Of a stretch of DNA of 38,798 nucleotides, positions 1 to 7,370 are shown one piece after another. The notes beneath the pieces were generated by a model. It had not been told where the DNA came from, ran no database searches, and was given only the letters and a program-made list of their open reading frames with translations. Each line of letters begins with the position of its first letter. Within the stretch, counting starts at the first letter, position 1. The translations under genes and the position numbers were made by a program. Source of the stretch: Thermoanaerobacterales bacterium UBA4877 (GTDB taxonomy: Bacteria > Bacillota > Thermoanaerobacteria > Thermoanaerobacterales > UBA4877); contig DHDL01000016.1 of assembly GCA_002399345.1 (NCBI GenBank), positions 34,883 to 73,680 of the forward strand, read 5' to 3'.

Positions 1-61
1 AGTATGCTATTTAAATTTGATATAAATATCCTAGCCGGGTGTATACATAGACTTATTTTTC

Positions 62-90
62 TTGACGATATTACTTCAATATGCTAAACT
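62..90 (+). promoter_or_regulatory. Promoter of the amidohydrolase-transporter pair
   Basis: TTGACG at 62-67 and TAAACT at 85-90 are separated by 17 bp, and the -10 is preceded by TGC (extended -10). It lies about 70 bp upstream of the TTG start at 159. I see no coding signal in bases 1-61. Confidence 0.6.
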
Positions 91-158
91 AATTTCAAGT
101 TAAACCGTGATAGAGGCAAGCTATATCTAGAAAAAAATAAAAGAGGAGGTGTAGGGTT

Positions 159-1733
159 TTGTTTGATTTGGCTTTAAAAAACGGGATCATTGCTGATGGT
201 ACGAGAAGTGAGCCATATAAGGGGAATGTATATATAAAAAATGGCAAAATTGGATTAATTGACAGCCATAATTCATTTGGCAGCAAAAAGGTTTTAGATT
301 GCAGCGGCAATGTCATCTCACCGGGATTTATAGATATTCATACACATATTGATGCTTGTCCGTTAAATAAAAAAGAAAAGCAATCATTGCTGAACGAGGG
401 TACAACCTTTGCTCTTGGTGGAAATTGCGGTATATCATTGATCCCGTCAAATGATGAAAGTAGAAAAGGGATTCAGGATTTTTTTAATAGGACAGTAGAG
501 ATCGTGCCTGAAGATAAAAACCTTAAAATAAATAATATGAAGGATTATATTAAGCTTACCGAGGGCAAGCCGTTACCAATTAATTACGCATTATTGGTTG
601 GACACGGGACCCTTAGGGCTTCTGTCATGGGTTTTGAGGATAGGAAACCAACAAAAGACGAATTGGAAAAAATGAAGGCATCATTGGATGAGGAAATGAA
701 AAACGGTGCTTTTGGTATGTCTTTAGGTTTGATATACCCACCCAGCAGTTATGGTGATGTAGATGAGTTTACAGAGCTTGCCAAAGTAATTAAGAAAAAC
801 AATGGTATTTTAAGTGTCCATATGAGGAGCGAATCTACTAAAATATTTGAAGCTGTAAATGAAATGCTTGAGGTTGCAGAAAAATCCGGAGTGCATCTAC
901 AAATATCCCACCTGAAGTTAATGGGTAAACCTCAATGGGGAAGGTCTGCAGATTTATTAAACAAAATAAATAAGGCAAGAAGTCAAGGTATTGATGTTAA
1001 TTGTGATCAATATCCATATGATGCCTCTTCTACCGGGCTTGCTGCGTTGGTGCCCGATTGGGCATTAAGCGGTGGCAATGACGCAATGCTGGAAAATCTG
1101 AAAGCTAAGACCGGCAGACTTATAAAAGATATGGAGGATATTTTAGAGATGCGCGGCGGAGCATCGCGGGTATTAATAGCAAGTACACATGATAAGCTGC
1201 CGGAGGTTGAGGGCAAAAGACTGTCGGAAATAGCTGAAGAGAATAATTCCAACCCGATAGATGAGGCTATAAGGATTTTAATGGGATGCGGCGGCGGAGT
1301 TCAGTGTGTGTATTTTTGCATGGATTTGGACGATGTATGTAACATAATTAAAGATATGGATATAGCGGTATGTTCTGATTCCACAGATTTTTCTTATGAC
1401 GTGGATTATAATCCGCATCCCAGAAATTTTGGGACAATGCCCAGGTTTTTTCAGACTGTCAGAGAAAGAAATATTATGAGTATTGAGGATGCGGTTTATA
1501 AGGCTACAGGGCTGCCTGCGAAAATCTTACATCTGCCTGACAGAGGTGTTTTAAAGAAAGGAAATATTGCGGATATAACGGTATTTAATTACAAAGAAAT
1601 TACCGATATGTCGACCTATTTAGAATCGGTTGCTAGGCCTAAGGGTATTACACATGTTTTAATTAGAGGTATACCTGTAATGGAAAATGAAGTGGAAACA
1701 GGAAATATGCCGGGGAAAACAATTTTAAAATAG
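159..1733 (+). CDS. N-acyl-D-amino-acid deacylase (D-aminoacylase) family amidohydrolase
   Basis: A 524-residue metal-dependent amidohydrolase of the D-aminoacylase/dihydroorotase-like superfamily, predicted to release D-amino acids from N-acyl derivatives in the cytoplasm. Visible features are the strand-1 motif HTHID (His61, His63), Cys90 in GGNCGI, His221 in SVHMRSE, His251 in QISHLK, Asp407 in CSDS and the family signature HPRNFGTMPR at about 420-429. The Cys and both His occupy the places of the metal ligands known in the Alcaligenes enzyme. Length is normal for the family. It starts at TTG 159, behind AGGAGG at 144-149. A transporter follows 54 bp downstream, so the pair probably imports and hydrolyses one compound. 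The exact substrate (N-acyl-D-amino acid, D-glutamyl compound or related amide) cannot be read from sequence. Confidence 0.85.
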   Translation: MFDLALKNGIIADGTRSEPYKGNVYIKNGKIGLIDSHNSFGSKKVLDCSGNVISPGFIDIHTHIDACPLNKKEKQSLLNEGTTFALGGNCGISLIPSNDESRKGIQDFFNRTVEIVPEDKNLKINNMKDYIKLTEGKPLPINYALLVGHGTLRASVMGFEDRKPTKDELEKMKASLDEEMKNGAFGMSLGLIYPPSSYGDVDEFTELAKVIKKNNGILSVHMRSESTKIFEAVNEMLEVAEKSGVHLQISHLKLMGKPQWGRSADLLNKINKARSQGIDVNCDQYPYDASSTGLAALVPDWALSGGNDAMLENLKAKTGRLIKDMEDILEMRGGASRVLIASTHDKLPEVEGKRLSEIAEENNSNPIDEAIRILMGCGGGVQCVYFCMDLDDVCNIIKDMDIAVCSDSTDFSYDVDYNPHPRNFGTMPRFFQTVRERNIMSIEDAVYKATGLPAKILHLPDRGVLKKGNIADITVFNYKEITDMSTYLESVARPKGITHVLIRGIPVMENEVETGNMPGKTILK

Positions 1734-1787
1734 AGTTAGCAGGTAGGAAATTTCTGCCACATTAAAAGCGTTGGGGGGAATGTATTT

Positions 1788-3128
1788 ATGGAGCTGGAAT
1801 TCGGTAAATGGGCAATCATGAAGGGCCCGTCAATATTGGCATTAATTCCTTTAATAGTTTACATTATTTTAGTTTTTAGAGGTAAAAACAATGTCTCCGG
1901 TCTTATGATCGGTATAGCTATTGCGGCAGTTCTTATGGGCCTGAATTTAAAAACCCTGGCAGAAGTGTTCCATACGGCACTGGGGTCCACTACGGTTATG
2001 ATCGGAGTTATCATTCTGGCCGGGTCCGGTCTTGGCGAGCTTATGACCAAAGCACGTGTAACGCATACGTTGGTCTACTGGATTGTTAAAAAGATTGGTG
2101 TAAATACCCAGACGAAAGCAAAAATAGCGTTAATAGCAAGCTCCATTTTAGTCTGCGGTATGTTAGGCACCCTAGGCGGGGGGAATGCTATAATAGCCCC
2201 TGTTATGATTCCGATAATGGCCTCATTAGGCATAAGCCCGACAGTAGTTGCAACGCTGCTTAAGGTTTCCGGTGAAGTCGGTTTAATACTTGGGCCGCTA
2301 ACAGGTGTAACACTTATAACCATGGAGGTTACTGGGCTTTCTTATGTACAGCTTTTGACTCAGGCTGCCTTGCCTTTTTCCATCGTTTGGTTGATCGGCT
2401 CCTGGATCGGTGCTAATAAGATTCAGAAGGAATTAGCCGGCAAGGAAGTATATGACTTATCAGAGGATGTAGAGTCTATTGATGCGATGGATATTAAGCC
2501 TAAAGAAAAAAGAACTACAATTGCTTTTTTGGTTGCCTTTTTTGGGCTTGTAATATATGGAGTAATATCCAAACAAGGTACTGATTATGCCCTTATGGTA
2601 ATGATTATTTTAGCGGCTGTAGTAGCGATTTTTGACAGGATTGAAATCGATGAGGCTGTGTCATTAATGAGCAAGGGAATGGCAAGCCAATTTGAGATGT
2701 TTTTGATATTCTTAACGATTGAGGTATTATTAGGTCTTGTAGAAGCAGGAGGAGGGTTTGACGCTCTTGGAAGTTTATTGGGAGGTTTAGCTAAGAATGC
2801 AGGTCCTTTTGGCGTATATATAACAGCCTGCATTGTAGGAGGATTCGGGATTGAGGCTGCAGCTGTTGCGGAGATACAGATCATAGCCGGGATGTTCGGC
2901 GGCCTGGCCACCCAGTACGGCCTGCCCATGGGTGTATTTGCCACTGCTATTTTGGCTGCAACCAGGCTTACCGGTGCGATGTATCCTACCTCAAATTTTG
3001 CTGGGCAGATGGGAACTGCCAGATCGACAAATACGAAAGACGGTTTGAGAGCTTCTTGGATTGCAGTTGCCTTTACATGGGCCTGGATAATCATCTGGGG
3101 ACTTATCGGGCCGAAGATATTAGCATAA
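1788..3128 (+). CDS. Polytopic transporter, GntP/CitM-like ion transporter type
   Basis: A 446-residue integral membrane protein with roughly 11-12 hydrophobic segments and no soluble domain. Two Gly-rich re-entrant-like stretches (GMLGTLGGGNAIIAP near residue 125 and GGFGIEAAAVAEIQ near 355) resemble those of the ion transporter superfamily that includes gluconate, citrate and Na+/H+ carriers. It starts at ATG 1788, after a G-rich ribosome site at about 1773-1779, in the same operon as the D-aminoacylase-like gene. The context suggests that it carries the substrate of that hydrolase, for example an N-acyl amino acid or another organic anion. Subfamily and coupling ion are uncertain; a Na+/H+ antiporter role is the main alternative. 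Confidence 0.6.
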   Translation: MELEFGKWAIMKGPSILALIPLIVYIILVFRGKNNVSGLMIGIAIAAVLMGLNLKTLAEVFHTALGSTTVMIGVIILAGSGLGELMTKARVTHTLVYWIVKKIGVNTQTKAKIALIASSILVCGMLGTLGGGNAIIAPVMIPIMASLGISPTVVATLLKVSGEVGLILGPLTGVTLITMEVTGLSYVQLLTQAALPFSIVWLIGSWIGANKIQKELAGKEVYDLSEDVESIDAMDIKPKEKRTTIAFLVAFFGLVIYGVISKQGTDYALMVMIILAAVVAIFDRIEIDEAVSLMSKGMASQFEMFLIFLTIEVLLGLVEAGGGFDALGSLLGGLAKNAGPFGVYITACIVGGFGIEAAAVAEIQIIAGMFGGLATQYGLPMGVFATAILAATRLTGAMYPTSNFAGQMGTARSTNTKDGLRASWIAVAFTWAWIIIWGLIGPKILA

Positions 3129-3232
3129 AAACCATGTAGCATTTTTATATAATACCTCTGAAGTAGAAAAGGTAAATAACCAAAATCTACTTTAGTAGAA
3201 AAAAGGTACCTGCTCATTATCCTATTTCATGA

Positions 3233-3259
3233 AAACTGCCACCAAATCAGTGGCAGTTT
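3233..3259 (-). terminator. Intrinsic terminator of the feo operon (possibly bidirectional)
   Basis: A perfect 10-bp stem (AAACTGCCAC / GTGGCAGTTT) with a 7-nt loop. On the minus strand it is followed by TTTTCATG, so it best suits the leftward operon ending at 3308. On the plus strand the tail is only TTTATAG, but it may also limit rightward transcription from the transporter gene. Confidence 0.6.
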
Positions 3260-3307
3260 ATAGATGCATATTTTAGATATTGATCCGACTACTGGAAAGA
3301 AACGGTA

Positions 3308-3709
3308 TCATTTAGATACATTTTTTTTTCTTTCTATATTCATAACCGTATAACTACCGAGACTATTTACTGCAGATCGCAGGTCATCATCATTGACCTC
3401 GTATTTCATTCGTACAATTGCCTGTTTTTGTGGCAGGTCTACCTGTGCCCAAACACTGTCTATAGTATTCAAGGCGTTTTCAATCCTTACGGCACAATTA
3501 CTGCAAACCATACCGTAGATTGTAAGTACTGCCATATATGGGTAATGAGCAGGATTTCTGTCAGATACTCTTATGCGTCCGACATTTTGTGAATCTCCGC
3601 CACCACAGCATCCTGTTGTGAGTCTTTTGCGGTAACTTTTAAAAGCATAGATCCCGGCAATTATAATGGCAACGATAACTAATATATAAACATAATTTAC
3701 GCTTCCCAT
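3308..3709 (-). CDS. Membrane-anchored heavy-metal-associated (HMA) domain protein
   Basis: A 133-residue protein with one N-terminal membrane segment (about 5-23), a short Cys/Gly segment TTGCCGGG (Cys34, Cys35) and a C-terminal ferredoxin-fold HMA domain with the ligand motif GMVCSNC (Cys69, Cys72). HMA domains bind soft or thiophilic metals such as Cu+ in chaperones and P-type ATPases. Here the domain is tethered to the membrane and is the last gene of the feo operon. The start ATG is preceded by GGGAGGGG. The CCGGG segment recalls the short Cys-rich tails of FeoB-associated proteins. I infer a role in metal handling at the FeoB pore or in protecting it from the wrong metal; nothing in the sequence proves which metal is bound. 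Confidence 0.75.
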   Translation of the reverse strand: MGSVNYVYILVIVAIIIAGIYAFKSYRKRLTTGCCGGGDSQNVGRIRVSDRNPAHYPYMAVLTIYGMVCSNCAVRIENALNTIDSVWAQVDLPQKQAIVRMKYEVNDDDLRSAVNSLGSYTVMNIERKKNVSK

Positions 3710-3753
3710 TGATTATCCCCTCCCATTAAACAAATAGGATATAAAGATTAACA

Positions 3754-3993
3754 TTATCGGATATCTTGCCTTTTGGATTTTTTGATTTGGGAACGTACCA
3801 TGTGTGCATTGGTTTTACTACCGTTCTTTTTTAGGCAGTTGCTGCCCATAGGGCAGTTTGCACAGTCATATCCGCAGGAGAGTTTGCCCTCCTTCTTATT
3901 CTTTACAATACGGGCTATTACGAGAGCAGTAATAACAATCAAGGCGGCAACCACGCCTATATTTGCCAGATTTTTAATTATCCAGTTTAACAT
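3754..3993 (-). CDS. FeoB-associated Cys-rich membrane protein
   Basis: A 79-residue protein with one membrane helix (about 11-30), then a basic stretch and a Cys cluster (Cys40, Cys44, Cys47, Cys53, in GYDCANCP and SNC), ending in a Lys/Arg-rich tail. This is the layout of the FeoB_associated family, small proteins found beside feoB in Clostridia and other anaerobes whose biochemical role is unproven. The start ATG 3993 follows AGGAGG. It lies 74 bp after feoB and 44 bp before the HMA protein, all on the same strand, so it is probably co-transcribed with both. Confidence 0.85.
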   Translation of the reverse strand: MLNWIIKNLANIGVVAALIVITALVIARIVKNKKEGKLSCGYDCANCPMGSNCLKKNGSKTNAHMVRSQIKKSKRQDIR

Positions 3994-4067
3994 ATTATTG
4001 CCTCCTTCCGGTTGATACTATATATATAATATCATTTACCCTTCAGTTTGTGAAAAAATAATAATTA

Positions 4068-6221
4068 TTATACGGTTTGCTCGGCAAGCCTGGCTGATTG
4101 ATGGTTAGGATCCGGACGAACCAGCAGATAGATTATGGCTGTCAATACTGCAAGAGCGGCTATTGTTCCACCACCAAATGCAACCTCTCCCAATAACAAT
4201 CCACCTATTTGATATACTATCAGTGATACGCTGTAAGCCATTACATTTTGGAAAATTAAAGCGAACCAGAAGTACTTTTTTGAACCTATTTCCCTAGCCA
4301 TGGTAGAAATTGCCGCAAGGCAAGGAGAATCAAATAAATTGAAGAACAGGAAGGACACGGCTGCGATTCCGGTCGGGAAGAACGCTGCAAACTGCGCATG
4401 CATAGAAGTTGTATATTCCTCGACTTCTCCCAATCCGGAGAGAACTCCCATAGTGGAAACAATGGCTTCCTTGGCAGTGAATCCGCTAATTGTTGATGCT
4501 ACGGCCTGCCATGTGCCAAAGCCCAGTGGTTTAAAGATCCAGGCAATCAAGCCGCCTATGGTTGCTAAGAAAGAAGACTGGGTATTTACAAGACCAAAAA
4601 CTCCATTTTGTATGCCGAAACTGCCTAAAAACCACATCACGGTGCAACAGAGGAAAAGTATTGTTCCGGCCTTTTGCAGGAACGCCGATACACGATCCCA
4701 AACATGAAGCATGACGCCTTTAAATGATGGGATATGGTATTGAGGTAGCTCCATAACGAAGGGAGCAGGATCACCCGCGAAAATACTTGTCTTCTTTAGA
4801 ATAATACAGGAGATGATAACAAGGGCTATACCTGCAAAGTACATCATCGGAGCCATCCACCATGCACCGCCCATCAGAAAGCCAGCTATCAATGCAATAA
4901 CCGGTAGCTTGGCGCCACATGGTATAAACGTGGTGGTCATCATTGTCATCCTGCGGTCTTGTTCATCTTCGATTGTACGGCAGGCCATAATGCCGGGAAC
5001 ACCACAACCGGAAGATATAAGGAACGGTATGAAACTCTTACCTGAAAGCCCGAACCGGCGGAAAACACGATCCATTATGAAGGCTATACGAGACATGTAA
5101 CCGCAGTCTTCCAATATAGATAGGAAGAAAAACACAATAGCCATCTGAGGTGCGAAACCAATTGGTGCCGCAAGCCCTCCCAGGATGCCTTCCACAACAA
5201 GGGATACTACCCAGTCGGCCGCACCTATATTTTCCAAGAAACTTTGTACTCCGGGCTGTATCCATGTACCAAACAGTACGTCATTCGTCCAGTCGGTAAC
5301 TATACCTCCGACAGTGGAGACGGCAATATAATAAACTGCAAACATTACCAGCCCAAAGATAGGAAGCGCGAGCCACCGATTGGTAACTACTCGGTCAATC
5401 CTATCTGAAATAGTAGATTTACCAGCATTTTTCTTATTATAACATCCCTTTAGTATAGATGCTATATATACATATCTTTCATTTGTGATTATTGACTCTG
5501 CATCGTCGCCTAATTCTTTTTCGGCAGCGTTGATATCCTGACCAATATGATCAAGCAATGATTTGCCCAGATTGAGCCGAGCGATTACCTTTTCATCCCG
5601 TTCGAAGATTTTTATAGCATACCACCGCTGTTGCTCCTGAGGCAGATTATTGATTGCTGCCTCTTCAATGTGTGCCAGTGCATGTTCAATAGGCCCGGAG
5701 AATGTGTGCATAGCGGTGGTTGCGGGAGAATGCGCCGCACTGATAGCCGCATCGCAAGCCTCGGATATTCCGTCGCCCTTTAATGCGGAAATTTCTACGA
5801 CTTTACAGCCGAGCCTACGGCTGAGTTCTGCGATATTTATGTTGTCCCCATTCTTTTTAACCAGGTCCGTCATATTGATGGCAACAACCACTGGGATGCC
5901 AAGCTCGGTAAGCTGTGTAGTCAGATAGAGATTCCTCTCCAAATTGGTGCCGTCTACTATGTTTAAAATAGCATCCGGCCGTTCATTGACCAGATAGTTT
6001 CTAGCCACAACCTCTTCAAGGGTGTATGGGGATAGTGAGTAAATACCGGGCAGGTCTGTTATGACAACATCTTTATGTCCTTTCAGTCTGCCTTCTTTTT
6101 TTTCCACCGTAACGCCAGGCCAGTTGCCCACATATTGATTGGAACCGGTCAAAGCATTGAACAGCGTTGTTTTTCCACTGTTTGGGTTGCCTGCTAAGGC
6201 GATTTTCAAGTCCACTGACAA
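4068..6221 (-). CDS. feoB: Ferrous iron transporter FeoB
   Basis: FeoB imports Fe2+ across the cytoplasmic membrane. The N-terminal G-domain is complete: G1 GNPNSGKTT (about 11-19), G2 Thr38, G3 DLPG (56-59) and G4 NMTD (116-119). A helical GDI-like domain follows, then a polytopic membrane core with the two Gate-type halves. At 717 residues it is full length. The longest reading starts at TTG 6221, but AGGAGG ends only 3 nt before it. GTG 6215 (residue 3) sits 9 nt from the same site and gives a start just before DLKIALAGNP, so GTG 6215 is the more likely start. An inverted repeat at 6236-6251, shared with the main promoter, lies directly upstream. Two feoA genes precede feoB; no feoC is present. 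Confidence 0.97.
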   Translation of the reverse strand: MSVDLKIALAGNPNSGKTTLFNALTGSNQYVGNWPGVTVEKKEGRLKGHKDVVITDLPGIYSLSPYTLEEVVARNYLVNERPDAILNIVDGTNLERNLYLTTQLTELGIPVVVAINMTDLVKKNGDNINIAELSRRLGCKVVEISALKGDGISEACDAAISAAHSPATTAMHTFSGPIEHALAHIEEAAINNLPQEQQRWYAIKIFERDEKVIARLNLGKSLLDHIGQDINAAEKELGDDAESIITNERYVYIASILKGCYNKKNAGKSTISDRIDRVVTNRWLALPIFGLVMFAVYYIAVSTVGGIVTDWTNDVLFGTWIQPGVQSFLENIGAADWVVSLVVEGILGGLAAPIGFAPQMAIVFFFLSILEDCGYMSRIAFIMDRVFRRFGLSGKSFIPFLISSGCGVPGIMACRTIEDEQDRRMTMMTTTFIPCGAKLPVIALIAGFLMGGAWWMAPMMYFAGIALVIISCIILKKTSIFAGDPAPFVMELPQYHIPSFKGVMLHVWDRVSAFLQKAGTILFLCCTVMWFLGSFGIQNGVFGLVNTQSSFLATIGGLIAWIFKPLGFGTWQAVASTISGFTAKEAIVSTMGVLSGLGEVEEYTTSMHAQFAAFFPTGIAAVSFLFFNLFDSPCLAAISTMAREIGSKKYFWFALIFQNVMAYSVSLIVYQIGGLLLGEVAFGGGTIAALAVLTAIIYLLVRPDPNHQSARLAEQTV

Positions 6222-6235
6222 ATTCCTCCTTTTTA

Positions 6236-6251
6236 GTTAGATCTGTCTAAC
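6236..6251. promoter_or_regulatory. Candidate DtxR-family operator in front of feoB
   Basis: GTTAGA-TCTG-TCTAAC is a perfect 6-bp inverted repeat with a 4-bp spacer, in the 66-bp gap between feoA and feoB. The same 16-bp pattern occurs twice at the feo promoter (6800-6815 and 6824-6839). It resembles the half-sites of DtxR/IdeR boxes (TTAGG / CCTAA type). It probably allows metal control of feoB apart from the feoA genes. Confidence 0.55.
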
Positions 6252-6287
6252 CTCCTGGAATTAAAAATAGGGGTTTCCCCCATGATT

Positions 6288-6509
6288 TTATTTTATTTCG
6301 ATCATATCTGCGTCCGCTTTCCGTATGGAAAGCTCATATCCTCTTACTGTTACTTCTATGGGGTCACCCAGCGGAGCAACCTTGCGGACATATATATTTA
6401 CTCCTTTGGTTATCCCCATGTCCATGATACGCCTTTTAACAGCACCTTCACCGCAAAGTTTAATAACTTCTGTGGTTTCGCCGATTTTGGCATTTTTTAA
6501 AGTTCTCAT
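6288..6509 (-). CDS. feoA: FeoA-family protein (second copy)
   Basis: A 73-residue SH3-like FeoA-domain protein. It has the family pattern of a short N-terminal strand, a basic recognition segment (VKRRIMDMGITKG) and a C-terminal PIEVTVRGYELSIRKADADMI stretch. FeoA is a small cytosolic partner of FeoB needed for efficient Fe2+ uptake. The start ATG 6509 is preceded by GGGAGG. It is the middle gene between the other feoA copy (19 bp upstream) and feoB (66 bp downstream). The Gly-rich PLGDPIEV and YELSIR segments make it closer to canonical FeoA than its partner. Confidence 0.9.
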   Translation of the reverse strand: MRTLKNAKIGETTEVIKLCGEGAVKRRIMDMGITKGVNIYVRKVAPLGDPIEVTVRGYELSIRKADADMIEIK

Positions 6510-6528
6510 TGATATCCCTCCCTTATAG

Positions 6529-6741
6529 CTAAATCATGATTTTATTTGCCATTTCTCTGTTTATGGCAATACGGGAATCTTTAATGTTAACGATTATATT
6601 GCCACCCATAACGGCAACGACGCTTACATTTCCTCCCGCAACAAACCCTATGTCTTCCAGATGCTTTTTGACATCTGGTTTTCCGTTGATTTTGCAGATG
6701 ATATTTTTCTCACCGATTGTTGCAAATGTTAGCGGCATCAT
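6529..6741 (-). CDS. feoA: FeoA-family protein (first copy)
   Basis: A 70-residue FeoA-domain protein and the first gene of the leftward iron operon. It has the FeoA fold pattern (VKKHLEDIGFVAGGNVSVV, then GGNIIVNIKDSRIAINREMANKI). Two consecutive ATG codons open it; the first, at 6741, is 6 nt from GGGAGG and is preferred. It differs clearly from the second FeoA, so the two are not a recent duplication. Clostridia often carry two FeoA proteins with one FeoB; why they do is not settled. Confidence 0.88.
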   Translation of the reverse strand: MMPLTFATIGEKNIICKINGKPDVKKHLEDIGFVAGGNVSVVAVMGGNIIVNIKDSRIAINREMANKIMI

Positions 6742-6799
6742 GGTATTCCTCCCTTATGTGTATTCTGTAATCATCACGTAATCTTTCTTTTTTGTATTA

Positions 6800-6815
6800 G
6801 TTAGATTACCTTAAC
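6800..6815. promoter_or_regulatory. Candidate DtxR-family operator at the feo start site
   Basis: GTTAGA-TTAC-CTTAAC matches the perfect copy before feoB in its left arm and differs at one position of the right arm. It covers the expected transcription start of the leftward feo promoter, where a bound repressor would block RNA polymerase. Its centre is 24 bp from that of the next copy. Confidence 0.55.
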
Positions 6816-6822
6816 CAACTTA

Positions 6823-6851
6823 AGTTTAATATCTCTAACCCTATTTGTCAA
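6823..6851 (-). promoter_or_regulatory. feo operon promoter
   Basis: On the minus strand, consensus TTGACA (6851-6846) is followed after 17 bp by TAAACT (6828-6823). The operator copy 6824-6839 overlaps the -10 and the spacer, and copy 6800-6815 covers the start site. This arrangement is typical of metal-dependent repression. Confidence 0.75.
6824..6839. promoter_or_regulatory. Candidate DtxR-family operator over the feo -10
   Basis: Read on the minus strand it is GTTAGA-GATA-TTAAAC, the third copy of the 16-bp pattern. It overlaps the -10 box of the feo promoter, so binding would exclude RNA polymerase. Confidence 0.5.
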
Positions 6852-6871
6852 TAGGCGGGATGGTATTTATC

Positions 6872-6900
6872 TTGATTATTTTATTGGAGTGTGCTAATCT
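6872..6900 (+). promoter_or_regulatory. Possible promoter of the metalloregulator gene
   Basis: TTGATT (6872-6877) and TAATCT (6895-6900) are spaced by 17 bp, with a TGC extension before the -10. It diverges from the feo promoter and lies about 43 bp before the GTG start at 6943. Confidence 0.4.
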
Positions 6901-6942
6901 AAAATCATAAGTAGAAGTATATGAAAAGACGGTGAGAATGCT

Positions 6943-7314
6943 GTGAAAATATTAAAAGCGTCCGAAGACTATCTTGAAGCGATGCTTATGTTACAGGAAA
7001 AGCAGGGTTTTATACGTTCTATTGATATCGCTGAAGAATTGGGCGTTACGAAGCCGAGTGTCACATATGCAACAAAACGGCTGCGTGAAAACGGTTATAT
7101 AACCATGGACAAAGATGGACTTATTACACTTACCGATTCAGGAATGGAGATTGCTTCCCGGATTTATGAGCGTCATAAGGTACTTACCGAATTTTTTGTT
7201 GAACTCGGTGTAGATGAAAAAACTGCCCGTGAGGATGCTTGTAAGGTAGAACATGATGTCAGTGTAAAAACTTTCGATGCTATCTGCAGGCATATGGGAA
7301 TTATGAAAAAGTAA
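6943..7314 (+). CDS. DtxR/MntR-family metal-dependent transcriptional regulator
   Basis: A 123-residue winged-helix repressor (helix-turn-helix about 25-50) with a short dimerisation domain and no SH3-like third domain, so MntR-sized. Presumed metal ligands can be aligned with the family: Asp9 and Glu12 in SEDYLE, His78 in YERHKVL, and Cys100, Glu103 and His104 in ACKVEHD. Asp9 is typical of Mn-sensing MntR (Asp8), whereas Cys100 is typical of Fe-sensing DtxR/IdeR (Cys102). It starts at GTG 6943. It lies divergently from feoA and 56 bp before the ZIP transporter gene. It is the obvious candidate to bind the three GTTAGA-type repeats. Fe2+ seems the likely effector because feo is the neighbour, but the ligand set leaves Mn2+ open. 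Confidence 0.9.
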   Translation: MKILKASEDYLEAMLMLQEKQGFIRSIDIAEELGVTKPSVTYATKRLRENGYITMDKDGLITLTDSGMEIASRIYERHKVLTEFFVELGVDEKTAREDACKVEHDVSVKTFDAICRHMGIMKK

Positions 7315-7370
7315 AGCTTTGAAAGAAGAATTCTAATATATTTATAAATTTTATGTCATAGGGGGAAATT

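Noticed and set aside
2585..3217. Long minus-strand open frame (210 codons) opposite the transporter gene
   Set aside because: It is antisense to a clear membrane protein, its product shows no family resemblance and it has no ribosome site.
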